A stretch of 54,940 nucleotides of DNA from Actinomycetota bacterium (GTDB lineage: Bacteria; Actinomycetota; Acidimicrobiia; Acidimicrobiales; Acidimicrobilacustridaceae): NCBI GenBank assembly GCA_009700115.1, contig WLMU01000002.1:1-54940 (forward strand). The letters run 5' to 3'. Below, piece by piece: positions 18,414 to 26,778 of this stretch; positions within the stretch are counted from its first letter, which is position 1; each line of letters begins with the position of its first letter. Both the position numbers and the translations under genes were made by a program. The notes beneath the pieces were generated by a model. The model saw only the letters and a program-made list of their open reading frames with translations, did not search any database and was not told the DNA's origin.

Positions 18414-19689
18414 CGATTGCTCCGAGCATCGTCTGAAGTTTGGCTCGGGTCTCAGCAAGTTCGTGCTCGGGTTGCGACTCGGCAACGACGCCAACGCCGG
18501 CATAGATCCGAGTGTGAGTTCCGTCAATTTGCGCGGAGCGAATACCGACAGCCCATGTTCCGTTTCCGTTTGCGTCAACCCATCCGACCGGACCAGCGAA
18601 ACGTCCCCGGTCGAGATCTTCAAGTTCAGCGATGAGTTCGAGTGCAGCGTCTCGCGGCATGCCCCCTACAGCCGGTGTTGGATGCAATGCGGCAACGAGG
18701 TCAAGGACTGAAGCAACCGGCTCAGACAATTGACCCTCGAGGCGCGTCGAGAGGTGCTGCACGTTGGCGACGGCCACGATAGATGGCTCAGCTTCTTCAT
18801 CGAGATACGAACACCAAGGCAACAACGTGTCGTGAACCATGTCGATGGTGTGACGATGTTCGTCGCGAGTATTCGTCGACGCCAGAAGCGATGCGGCGAG
18901 ACGAGCGTCGGTTTCTGGATCTCCGCTTCGAGGTGCGGTGCCGGCCATTGGGTGGGCTCGAACGCTCTGACCGGAACGTTCGACAAGAAGTTCTGGAGAG
19001 GCGCCAACGAACCCATCGACACAGAACAGGTGGCTCGCTGGGAACGACCGACGCAACTGAGACAACACCGCACTTGGGCAAATGGGCCGATCGGTGACGA
19101 TTTCAATTCCGCGAGCCAGAACGACTTTCTTTGCGCCCCCTGAACGCAGTCGCTCGGTGGCCTCGGACACCGCATCGCACCAGTCCTCGGGGCTGCGGAG
19201 GGGATGAAGGTCAAACGACGAAGGCGAGGTACTTGATGTGTGGATGCCAGCGTCGCGAGCAAAACCGTTGCCGACGTGATCGGCTCGTTCGAGGATCTCG
19301 GTGAGTTCCGATTCTGAGGGTTCGTCCTCAGGCAACGCAATTGTTGTGATCCATGCCGTTCCGTCGGGACCGCATCCGATGACAATGCGCGGAATGAGAA
19401 GTTCTCCGTCGAGTTGGGGGTCGAAGGGGAACGCGCCGATTCCTACTGCGCCGGTTCCTGGTAGCGCGACCGGATCACTGACCGCGATCATTGCCAGTGC
19501 GGCGCTGACGGATGCGCCAGCGTTGCGTTGGTCGCCTCGTGGCACGGGTATGCGTGCGGCGATACCGATACCGACGAGTCCCATTCCATTACTCGCGAAG
19601 AGTGCATCGGCGTCATCGCAAAGTGACACCAAGTCAGGCGCAGTTTCGAGCGAGCGGGTGCGGGCGACGAGCCCCGCGGTCAGGTTCAC
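18403..19689 (-). CDS. menF: Isochorismate synthase
   Basis: A 428-residue chorismate-using enzyme converting chorismate to isochorismate, the first step towards menaquinone. The C-terminal domain shows KKVVLARG, FVGASPELLVER, HPMAGTAPRSG and VQHLSTRLEG, then HPTPAVGGMPRDAAL, and finally FAGPVGWVDANGNG, all typical of MenF/EntC/DhbC. The N-terminal ~130 residues are less conserved. The GTG start overlaps the menG stop in a GTGA, so both are cotranscribed. A salicylate or siderophore role is conceivable but the location argues for menaquinone. Confidence 0.93.
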   Translation of the reverse strand: MNLTAGLVARTRSLETAPDLVSLCDDADALFASNGMGLVGIGIAARIPVPRGDQRNAGASVSAALAMIAVSDPVALPGTGAVGIGAFPFDPQLDGELLIPRIVIGCGPDGTAWITTIALPEDEPSESELTEILERADHVGNGFARDAGIHTSSTSPSSFDLHPLRSPEDWCDAVSEATERLRSGGAKKVVLARGIEIVTDRPICPSAVLSQLRRSFPASHLFCVDGFVGASPELLVERSGQSVRAHPMAGTAPRSGDPETDARLAASLLASTNTRDEHRHTIDMVHDTLLPWCSYLDEEAEPSIVAVANVQHLSTRLEGQLSEPVASVLDLVAALHPTPAVGGMPRDAALELIAELEDLDRGRFAGPVGWVDANGNGTWAVGIRSAQIDGTHTRIYAGVGVVAESQPEHELAETRAKLQTMLGAIVRP

Positions 19690-20396
19690 TTCGTGTCGCT
19701 GCGCCGCGTTGCGGTGATGAGTTGTGAAATTCCGACGGAAAGTAGTTGGCGTTCAACCTGAACGAACCCAGCGTCGGCTAGACGTTGCAGCATCACGCCC
19801 GGTTCGGGAAGGTAGGCCACAGATTTCGGGAGGTACTGATAGGCCGATGGATCGGAGAGCAGTCCGCCCACTTTCGGAACAACTGAACCGAAATAGATCG
19901 AATGTCCCCAACGCAGGAATCGATTGGGCGGTTCGGCGACTTCGAGCAGAGCGATACGCCCGCCGGGACGAACGGTGCGAGCGAGTTCGGTGAAGAAGCC
20001 GTCGAGTTCGACAAGGTTGCGGAGAGCAAACCCGCATGTGATGCCATCGAGCGAACCATCGGGGACAGGTAAGGCCAACGCGTCGGCTTCGGCGAGCGGT
20101 GCGGAGGTGCGAGCAGCAGCAAGCATTCCGTAGGAGAGATCGAAACCGATCGGACGGTGCCCATGTTTTTGGAGTTCCCGACAGAAATCGCCAGTTCCGC
20201 ATGCAAGGTCAGCTACAAGCGAACCATCGGGAAGCCCGAGTTCGCGAACCGTGCGGGTGCGCCATCGAACATCCATCCGAAACGTCATCACTCGATTGAC
20301 AAGGTCGTAGCGCGGAGCGATCGCGTCGAACATGGAACGAACAGCGCGAACTTTCTCGTCGCCTTGGGGGAGCTGTTGGCTGTCGATTTCCTTCAC
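19686..20396 (-). CDS. menG: Demethylmenaquinone methyltransferase
   Basis: A 236-residue UbiE/MenG C-methyltransferase, the last step of menaquinone synthesis. Family features: VRSMFDAIAPRYDLVNRVM at the N-terminus, the SAM site VADLACGTGDF, CGFALRNL and PGGRIALLEVAEP, and SAYQYLPKSV near the C-terminus. GTG 20396 has a -10-like TAGGCT 6 bases upstream. It is followed by menF with a 4-base overlap. Confidence 0.95.
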   Translation of the reverse strand: MKEIDSQQLPQGDEKVRAVRSMFDAIAPRYDLVNRVMTFRMDVRWRTRTVRELGLPDGSLVADLACGTGDFCRELQKHGHRPIGFDLSYGMLAAARTSAPLAEADALALPVPDGSLDGITCGFALRNLVELDGFFTELARTVRPGGRIALLEVAEPPNRFLRWGHSIYFGSVVPKVGGLLSDPSAYQYLPKSVAYLPEPGVMLQRLADAGFVQVERQLLSVGISQLITATRRSDTK

Positions 20397-20402
20397 GTCT
20401 CA

Positions 20403-20408
20403 AGCCTA
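20403..20408 (-). promoter_or_regulatory. Putative -10 box (TAGGCT) for leaderless menG-menF
   Basis: TAGGCT on the minus strand with 6 bases to GTG 20396. It lies in the 42-base gap after the dimethylformamidase-like gene, so menGF can be transcribed separately. Confidence 0.45.
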
Positions 20409-20438
20409 CGGTGCGACTCGGCTCTGAGACGAAGCGGG

Positions 20439-22160
20439 TTACGGAATTTGAACTGCCGTAGTGGTGGTCGTAGTTGTGGCGACAGTCGTTGTCGTCGTGG
20501 TGCTCGATGAAGGGGCTGTCGATCCGGTGGTAGTTGTCGGCGATTGTGGCCCGGTGGTTTGTGGTGGCGTCGTGGTGCGCGGGGCAGACATCGAGAACTT
20601 CGACAGATTCGAAACGCTTGGGTGAGCAGCACCTGCTGGACCCTTGGCGAAGGCCCGCAAGATGTTTTCGGTGACCTTCTGGAGTTTGCATATCGGCGTT
20701 GATGGCGTTCCGGCGGGACATGCGTCGAGCATGAGGGGTGACCACCCGAAGGTGGCAGCATCGAAAACTCCTGCGCCGCTTGAAGCGGAATACCACGTGG
20801 TGTCAGCAAAGGAACTCATTCCCCTGCAGGTCACGGGCGAGTGGGCAAGTATCTGAATATTCGCCGGGGTCGGAACACTGAGGTTCACCCTGTCGTATTC
20901 GTTGCCGACCATGTGAGCAATTTTTTCGCCGTTCTTAAAACCGGATCCTTCGAACATCCACATCGAGGTATCACCGACAACCCAATCGGCATCAACGGGG
21001 TTGCACTCGTAATAGGACCCTGTGAGTGAACTCTCGGGATTGGGGGCTGGGCTCTCTCGGAACGATGTTGTGACCCGTTCAGGGTCTTTTCCGTTCAGTG
21101 GGTCGCGAGATGCATCGCGGTAATTGGTTTCATGCCGATTGAGCCCATTTTGTGTGGGATCAAGTCGGATGCGCCGGTAGACGTTATTGGCGCCGAAGAA
21201 ACCGATATTTACGCCAGCGTCGCGAGCGGCTTCAAGGTTTTTGCGCATCTCGACGGTGTAGTACTCGTCGTGTCCTGGGATGACGATGCCGCGATGATTC
21301 TTGGCCAATTCGCCACGCTGGTGAAGGTCAATGTCGGTCCAATACGAAACGTCAAGGCCGAGGCGCTCTACAAGGGCGATGAACTCGCGCTCACGTCCGA
21401 GGAATTCGCCACTTCCATTGCCGGTGTAGGGCCTGTCGAAACTGACCGCATCGGCTCGACCCGTGGTTCCGGTGTAGACGCTGGCGCCACCCCAACCGTT
21501 ATAGGCCTGCCAGGTGGTCACAGCGCTTTGCATGAGTATGTCTGAGGTGCTCTTGTCGTCGCGGATGACGAGGGGAACATACGAGGCTCCACCGTCAACG
21601 CTTTCGAGTTTGAAGAGGTACTGACCAGGTGGCCATGTGGCGTCGGTTTGAATGGCGAGCGACGTTGCCCATGGAGCGCTCCATGCCTTTGGTATGCCCC
21701 CCTGTTCGGCCCTGGGCTGGTTCACGCCAACGAGCCTGTCGCTTTTCCAGATCATTCGTCCGCCGGTTCCGCCATACCAGCCGATGCGATACGCGGTCAC
21801 TTGCCACGTCGGCGCCCGTGTTGATGATCTCAGGATGACCGAACTGCCCAGGTTGATGCTGGTGGCATCAAAAAATCCTTCGATCTTTGCCCATGCTGCC
21901 TTGTCGTCGGGCACCGCCCAATCGTGCGTGCCGGGTTTTGCATTCTCTGCGGCTATCCAGCCTGTGGCGCGGTACTGCGCGTACGGGTCAACCGGAGCCG
22001 CGCTGGCGGCAGCATCGTCGATGACTATTTGCATCGAGGCACGAGATGACGATGAGTGCCCAAGGAAAAATGCGGTGCCCCCAATGGCGAAAGCGAGAAC
22101 GCCGAAAACCGCAATGATCAGCCAAGTTCGGAATTGATGAGTGTCATCGCTGCCGGTCAT
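20439..22160 (-). CDS. Membrane-anchored protein with N,N-dimethylformamidase large-subunit-like domain
   Basis: A 573-residue protein. Residues ~11-34 form one hydrophobic segment (LIIAVFGVLAFAIGGTAFFLG), an uncleaved anchor or signal. The body carries VTAYRIGWYGGTGGR, QAYNGWGGASVY, then GHDEYYTVEMRKNL and NIGFFGANNVYRRIR, motifs I associate with the C-terminal domain of the N,N-dimethylformamidase beta subunit family. Real DMFase acts on formamides; most relatives are uncharacterised. The last ~45 residues are almost pure Thr with Pro and Ser, like an O-glycosylated cell-surface stalk, with no wall-anchor signal after it. A -10-like TAGTGT lies 9 bases before ATG 22160. Probably extracytoplasmic. 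Confidence 0.78.
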   Translation of the reverse strand: MTGSDDTHQFRTWLIIAVFGVLAFAIGGTAFFLGHSSSSRASMQIVIDDAAASAAPVDPYAQYRATGWIAAENAKPGTHDWAVPDDKAAWAKIEGFFDATSINLGSSVILRSSTRAPTWQVTAYRIGWYGGTGGRMIWKSDRLVGVNQPRAEQGGIPKAWSAPWATSLAIQTDATWPPGQYLFKLESVDGGASYVPLVIRDDKSTSDILMQSAVTTWQAYNGWGGASVYTGTTGRADAVSFDRPYTGNGSGEFLGREREFIALVERLGLDVSYWTDIDLHQRGELAKNHRGIVIPGHDEYYTVEMRKNLEAARDAGVNIGFFGANNVYRRIRLDPTQNGLNRHETNYRDASRDPLNGKDPERVTTSFRESPAPNPESSLTGSYYECNPVDADWVVGDTSMWMFEGSGFKNGEKIAHMVGNEYDRVNLSVPTPANIQILAHSPVTCRGMSSFADTTWYSASSGAGVFDAATFGWSPLMLDACPAGTPSTPICKLQKVTENILRAFAKGPAGAAHPSVSNLSKFSMSAPRTTTPPQTTGPQSPTTTTGSTAPSSSTTTTTTVATTTTTTTAVQIP

Positions 22161-22214
22161 TAACCGGAGACACTAGAGCGAGCCGCGGTCGCGATGGTGG
22201 CGCCGGGGAAGCGG

Positions 22215-23855
22215 CTATTTGTCAGCGTCAGCGACGAGAGAACGAGCCCACCGGTAGTCGGCCTTTCCGGCGGGGGATCGTTCGATCTGTTCAACGATGA
22301 TCAGATCTTTTGGAAGTTTGTAGCGCGCGATGTGGTCGGCGCAGGTGGCAACCAAGTCTTCGAAACTGGCACTGAACCCCGGGCGAAACTGCACGATGGC
22401 AACGACTTCGCTTCCCCAGCGCTCTGATGGACGGCCCGTCACAATCACGTCATACACCGCTGGGTGATGTGCAAGAGCGGCTTCGACCTCTTCAGCAAAA
22501 ATCTTCTCGCCCCCGGAATTGATCGTGACCGAATCGCGTCCGTGAAGTTCGAGGGTGCCGTCCGCGCTGAGTCGAGCACGGTCACCCGGCACCGAATAGC
22601 GAACGCCGTCGATCGTGGGGAAGGTGCGAGCAGTCTTTTCGCCATCACCGAGGTAACCGAGTGGGACCCGTCCAAATTGTGCGAGCCACCCGAGATCTTC
22701 GTGGCCCGCATCGAGGCGACGGCCAAGGTCGGCCGAAATGATCGCCATACCTGTTCCTGGTTTGAAAGTTCCTGTAGTCACTGGTGCGCCGGCGCCGACG
22801 ACTTGGCTTGCCTGTTGCCCGGTCTCTGAAGATCCGAGGCCGTCCATGATTGCCAACGATGGAAGGCGATCGAGAAGAGCGGTCTTCACGGGAGCAGTAA
22901 GAGCAGCACCGCCACTAATGAGAAGAACAAGTGACGAGAGGTTGTGCTGTGCGCGATCGAGTTCGTCAAGCAATGGCCGTCCGAAGGCATCACCAACGAT
23001 GAGCGCGATGTTGACTTTTTCTCGGTCGATGGTTTCGCAAAAGTCTTTGGGGTCAAAGGTGGTGGGGTTGTGTGGGAGCACGATGGTATTCCCGTTCCCT
23101 AACGCGTTCATCGCCATCCAGTGCGCAGCGCCGTGCATGAACGGAGCGGAGGGGAGTACTCGCATGCCGCCTTCGAGAGAATTCTCGACGATGGATTCAA
23201 TCGATTCGTATTCGACGCCGGTCGAGATCTTCCGGCCGCCGAGAGCAGCAGGGTAGATGTCGCCTTGGCGCCACAGCACTCCCTTGGGCATCCCCGTGGT
23301 GCCGCCGGTGTAGAGGATGTACAGATCATCGGGTGACGGTGTGGGAAGGGGAAGTAACGGAGCCGATGCGAGAACCTCCTCGTACCACTCGGCTCCTTCG
23401 AGGAGAGCGGTGCCACTTCCATCATCAACCTGTAGCAGCAGTTGAAGTTCAGGAAGTTCAGCGCGAATCGCGTCGAGGGTTGCGGCGAACGCAGAATGAA
23501 AAATGATGACCCGGGCTTGAGAGTCGGCGAGGAGATATCGCAGTTCTTCGGCGACGTATCGGTAGTTGACGTTGAACGGTGCGAGGCGAGCAGCGTAGGA
23601 ACCGACCATTCCTTCGATGTATTCCGGGCAGTTGTGTAAATACAGCGCCACGTGGTCTTGCCCGCTTTGCCAATTCTCAAGTGCAGAGCGGTCGGTATGG
23701 GAGCCGAGGCCACGAGAAGCAAGAGCGGACGCAAGGCGATCGACTCGCGACATGAACGCGGCGTAGGTCAGCCGGTTGTCGTCGTGCACGAGCGCTTCGC
23801 GAGTCGGCACTGCCTTCGCTACCGCTCGAATAACTTCAGCGAGATTGAAGTCCAT
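22215..23855 (-). CDS. Fatty-acid/steroid-type acyl-CoA synthetase (FadD family)
   Basis: A 546-residue AMP-forming acyl-CoA ligase. Motifs: YILYTGGTTGMPKGVLWRQ (P-loop), DGLGSSETG, GDRARLSADGTLELHGR, and the C-terminal Lys in RSPAGKADYRW. The LYTGGTTGMPKGVLWR wording and NVNYRYVAEELRYLL are like mycobacterial FadD19-type ligases for sterol side chains or fatty acids, but the substrate is unproven. It is preceded by a small membrane protein gene 6 bases upstream on the same strand, probably one operon. Confidence 0.88.
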   Translation of the reverse strand: MDFNLAEVIRAVAKAVPTREALVHDDNRLTYAAFMSRVDRLASALASRGLGSHTDRSALENWQSGQDHVALYLHNCPEYIEGMVGSYAARLAPFNVNYRYVAEELRYLLADSQARVIIFHSAFAATLDAIRAELPELQLLLQVDDGSGTALLEGAEWYEEVLASAPLLPLPTPSPDDLYILYTGGTTGMPKGVLWRQGDIYPAALGGRKISTGVEYESIESIVENSLEGGMRVLPSAPFMHGAAHWMAMNALGNGNTIVLPHNPTTFDPKDFCETIDREKVNIALIVGDAFGRPLLDELDRAQHNLSSLVLLISGGAALTAPVKTALLDRLPSLAIMDGLGSSETGQQASQVVGAGAPVTTGTFKPGTGMAIISADLGRRLDAGHEDLGWLAQFGRVPLGYLGDGEKTARTFPTIDGVRYSVPGDRARLSADGTLELHGRDSVTINSGGEKIFAEEVEAALAHHPAVYDVIVTGRPSERWGSEVVAIVQFRPGFSASFEDLVATCADHIARYKLPKDLIIVEQIERSPAGKADYRWARSLVADADK

Positions 23856-23861
23856 GGTCGT

Positions 23862-24227
23862 TCAGGAGAACCAAATCCGCTGGTACTCGCGACTTTGTTG
23901 GTGGAGCAAGAGCGCGAATAGCGCGAGGGGCATTACAAGCGACAGCAAGAAACTGAAGCTCAGGGCTGAGCCGATGCCGTTACTGGCGATTGCGAGAATG
24001 AATGGGACAAGTCCGATTGCGGCTATGACGACGCCGAGCCAGTAGCCCCAGCGTTTCTCATTGGCAATGCCGAATCCGGCGCCACCTTGACCAATAACCA
24101 ACACCAATCCGAGTGGACTCATAATGCCGCCGAGGAGTGCGGTGAACACAGCGTTGATGTACAGAAGGAACACGGCGATCTGCAGGGTTTGGGGTTGAGT
24201 TGGGTTTGTCCAACGACGGGTCTCCAT
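23862..24227 (-). CDS. Small membrane protein of unknown function
   Basis: A 121-residue protein with four hydrophobic segments (about residues 17-35, 40-50, 62-80 and 85-108) and a short charged N-terminus containing ETRRWTNPTQPQTLQ. I do not recognise the family. It lies directly upstream of the acyl-CoA synthetase gene on the same strand and divergent from the nucleotidyltransferase-like gene 20 bases away. Confidence 0.68.
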   Translation of the reverse strand: METRRWTNPTQPQTLQIAVFLLYINAVFTALLGGIMSPLGLVLVIGQGGAGFGIANEKRWGYWLGVVIAAIGLVPFILAIASNGIGSALSFSFLLSLVMPLALFALLLHQQSREYQRIWFS

Positions 24228-24247
24228 GGGGTGGGAGTCTGTCAGGG

Positions 24248-25096
24248 ATGGAACCTATTGCCGCACCAGCCCTGAGCATGTCTCGCTCCGACCTTGTTGG
24301 TGTGGTGCTCGCTGCGGGTGCCGGAAGCCGGCTTGACCCACTGACACAGTTGCTCCCTAAGGCCCTGTGCCCCGTAGGCAACCGAGCTCTGGTTGACCTC
24401 GCGCTCGATCGCCTTGAGCCGACGGTTGGGTCACTCGCAGTGAACGCTCATCATCATGGCGAACAACTCCAGTCCCATCTGCGTGATCAGTGGGCAGGGG
24501 CGGTCACCGTTTCACTCGAATCCGATCAACCGTTGGGCACTGCAGGTGGCATTGGTCAACTCCGACCATGGATCGATGGACGTTCGGTGGTCGTCGTGAA
24601 TGCTGACGGTTGGACGCCGACGCCTCTCGATGCACTTCTCGAAGGTTGGGATGGTCAGACAGTTCGCGTAATGGTGAATGGTGGATCGACCTTTAGTCCT
24701 TCGTCGAAGATTGTTGCCAGCACTCTTCCTTGGCGAATTGTCGAACGACTTGATGACCAACCGACCGGTTTGTATGAGGTTGTGTGGCGCGACGCGTTCG
24801 CAAATGGCGAACTCGAAGTCGTGAGCCACGACGGTGTGTTTATCGATTGTGGAATGCCGCTTGATTACTTGCGCGCGAATCTTGAGGCAGTTGCATTGGC
24901 AGGTGACTCACTTGTCGCAGAAGGCGCACAGATCGATGTCAGCGCAAAAGTTGCCTCAAGCGTTATTGGAACAGGTGCACGCGTTTTCGGCGACGTCGAA
25001 GCATCGGTGGTGTGGCCTGGTCAGGTCGTGGAATCTGGAGAGCGCTTAATTCGTTCGATACGGGCCGGCACTTCGGTGACAGTCGGTCCGTTGTGA
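24248..25096 (+). CDS. Sugar-1-phosphate nucleotidyltransferase-like protein
   Basis: A 282-residue protein with the nucleotidyltransferase signature LAAGAGSRLDPLTQLLPKALCPVGN, GTAGGIGQL, and the metal-binding VVNADGW. A short C-terminal segment (IDVSAKVASSVIGTGARVFGDVEASVVWPG) looks like two or three left-handed beta-helix turns. This resembles mannose-1-phosphate guanylyltransferase or glucose-1-phosphate thymidylyltransferase, but the sugar and nucleotide are not predictable. ATG 24248 has a GGGAG about 10 bases upstream; ATG 24278 is an alternative. The last 76 bases overlap the end of rlmN. Confidence 0.8.
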   Translation: MEPIAAPALSMSRSDLVGVVLAAGAGSRLDPLTQLLPKALCPVGNRALVDLALDRLEPTVGSLAVNAHHHGEQLQSHLRDQWAGAVTVSLESDQPLGTAGGIGQLRPWIDGRSVVVVNADGWTPTPLDALLEGWDGQTVRVMVNGGSTFSPSSKIVASTLPWRIVERLDDQPTGLYEVVWRDAFANGELEVVSHDGVFIDCGMPLDYLRANLEAVALAGDSLVAEGAQIDVSAKVASSVIGTGARVFGDVEASVVWPGQVVESGERLIRSIRAGTSVTVGPL

Positions 25097-26118
25097 TCTG
25101 CTCGAAGTTGACCGCACGCAGCGTCGATGTCATTGCCTCGGTTCGCCCGGACCGTCACATTCACGCCGAGTTCCAGCAGTTCATTAGCGAACTGCTGGAC
25201 TTTCGCAGGCGATGAACCGGTTGTCGGCCATCCGGGCGTGTCATTGAGCGGGATGAGGTTGACATGCGCGCGCAATCGTTTGGTTGCCGCAGCCAGTTCA
25301 CGTGCGTCAGATGGTCGATCGTTGACGTCAGCGATCATGGCCCATTCGAACGAAAGACGTCGATTTTTTATCTTCAGATACTCCTCGCACGCGTCGTAAA
25401 GATCGGCGAGTGGATAGCGACGGTTGATGGGGACGAGTTCGTCTCGCAGTTCATCGTTTGCGGCATGAAGTGACACGGCAAGGTTGACCGGGAGTGGTTC
25501 ATCGGCAAGTTTGCGAATGCCAGGAATGATCCCGACCGTGGAGATTGTGAGATGGCGAGCCGAGATGCCGATATCGCCGTGTATGCGATGCACAGCTCCG
25601 ATCATGCGGTCGTAATTCGCCATGGGTTCACCCATGCCCATGAACACGATGTTGGAGACGCGACGAGGCGTCGGCCCTTCATTTGCTCGTCGAGCAGCGC
25701 GCACCACTTGTTCGACGATTTCACCGACCGTGAGGTTCCGCTCGAATCCGCCCTGACCGGTTGCGCAGAATCCGCAGGCCATCGCGCAACCAGCCTGGGT
25801 GCTCACGCACACCGTTGAGCGATCGGGGTAATGCATGAGGACGGTTTCGACTGAGGCGCCGTCGGCGAGTTTCCAGAGCCACTTCACGGTCTCGCCATCA
25901 GCAGTGGCTGATTCCGTCACCATCTCGAGTGCCGATGGAAGGGTTTCGGCGAGCCGAGCGCGAAGTCCTGCAGGCAGCGATGTGATGTCGCTCGGCTCGG
26001 CGAAGTCGACGTAGAGGCCCTTCCAGAGTTGGTCGAGTCGGTACCGCGGTTCTCCGTCGAGGATCTGGGTGAGCGCATCTCGGTCAGCATCGAAGAGCGA
26101 AAGGTGTTCCGAGGTCAT
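25021..26118 (-). CDS. rlmN: Dual-specificity RNA methyltransferase RlmN
   Basis: A radical-SAM enzyme of 365 residues that methylates C2 of A2503 in 23S rRNA and A37 of some tRNAs. The iron-sulphur motif CAMACGFC is near residue 110, after STQAGC. FMGMGEPMANYD and TISTVGIIPGI are RlmN-specific, and the second catalytic Cys lies near the C-terminus in DIDAACGQL. ATG 26118 overlaps the mshD stop in an ATGA, so the two are coupled. The final ~26 residues after CGQL overlap the nucleotidyltransferase gene on the other strand. Confidence 0.95.
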   Translation of the reverse strand: MTSEHLSLFDADRDALTQILDGEPRYRLDQLWKGLYVDFAEPSDITSLPAGLRARLAETLPSALEMVTESATADGETVKWLWKLADGASVETVLMHYPDRSTVCVSTQAGCAMACGFCATGQGGFERNLTVGEIVEQVVRAARRANEGPTPRRVSNIVFMGMGEPMANYDRMIGAVHRIHGDIGISARHLTISTVGIIPGIRKLADEPLPVNLAVSLHAANDELRDELVPINRRYPLADLYDACEEYLKIKNRRLSFEWAMIADVNDRPSDARELAAATKRLRAHVNLIPLNDTPGWPTTGSSPAKVQQFANELLELGVNVTVRANRGNDIDAACGQLRADHNGPTVTEVPARIERIKRSPDSTT

Positions 26119-26735
26119 GACGCGTCGCCATGGGGAAGGGCCCACCAACAGTGAGCGTCGTGATGAGAAAACCCAAGATTTCGGTATAACGAAACTGCAG
26201 CGGTGTTGTCTTGCTCGACGTGCAACATGCCGACCGTGACCGACTGCGCCGCGAGATGGGCGAGCCCAGCGAGAGTTAACGCTCGTCCGAGTCCCGACCC
26301 GTGGAAGTCGGGGTCCACGGCGATGACGTAAATCTCGCCGAGTTGGGGATCAGTAGCGGTCGCAGGATGAACCTTGGTCCAACAGAACCCTGCGAGTTCG
26401 CCGTTGACTTCGTGCAGAAGGAATCCTTGGGGATCGAACCACGGTTCATTCATCCGATCGGCGAGTTGATCCTGTGTCCAGCCTGATTGGTCAGGGTGCC
26501 AAGCGAATGCGCGGTTATTGACGCGTAAAAATGCTTCGTCATCCTGGCCAGGCAGAAACGGCCGGGTGATGAGGGGAGTCCCTGATGCTGGGAGGGGAAG
26601 AGGGATTCGTAATTGTTCAATACGGCGCGTCAGTTCGAGACCGGCAGCGTTCGCTTCGGTGACGTCTGCCTCGGTGGCGGGTTCGGACTCAAGCCGCACG
26701 AGTCGACCAGATCCGTCTCGAAGTTCATTGCGCAC
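26115..26735 (-). CDS. mshD: Mycothiol synthase-like acetyltransferase, C-terminal domain only
   Basis: A 206-residue GNAT protein matching the C-terminal, catalytic half of mycothiol synthase MshD: FLRVNNRAFAWHPDQSGWT, EPWFDPQGFLL, FCWTKVHP, GEIYVIAVDPDFHGSGLG, then HVEQDNTAAVSLYRNLGF. MshD acetylates Cys-GlcN-inositol, the last step of mycothiol synthesis. The normal protein is ~300 residues with two GNAT domains; here only ~45 residues of the N-terminal one remain (ending TRRIEQLRIPLPL). GTG 26735 has a -10-like TAGGGT 6 bases upstream, so the short form looks real. Overlaps rlmN by 4 bases. Confidence 0.83.
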   Translation of the reverse strand: MRNELRDGSGRLVRLESEPATEADVTEANAAGLELTRRIEQLRIPLPLPASGTPLITRPFLPGQDDEAFLRVNNRAFAWHPDQSGWTQDQLADRMNEPWFDPQGFLLHEVNGELAGFCWTKVHPATATDPQLGEIYVIAVDPDFHGSGLGRALTLAGLAHLAAQSVTVGMLHVEQDNTAAVSLYRNLGFSHHDAHCWWALPHGDAS

Positions 26736-26741
26736 GGGCGG

Positions 26742-26747
26742 ACCCTA
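26742..26747 (-). promoter_or_regulatory. Putative -10 box (TAGGGT) for mshD-rlmN
   Basis: TAGGGT on the minus strand, 6 bases before GTG 26735. Facing away from the nth box at 26764-26769 within a 43-base gap. Confidence 0.45.
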
Positions 26748-26763
26748 CCGGCGCCGGCGGCAG

Positions 26764-26769
26764 TAGGGT
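26764..26769 (+). promoter_or_regulatory. Putative -10 box (TAGGGT) for nth
   Basis: TAGGGT on the plus strand, 9 bases before ATG 26779; identical to the oppositely directed mshD box. Confidence 0.35.
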
Positions 26770-26778
26770 CCCGTCTCC

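Noticed and set aside
20209-20809. Arg/His-rich open frames over the end of the dimethylformamidase-like gene
   Set aside because: They are frame shadows created by the Thr-codon-rich tail.
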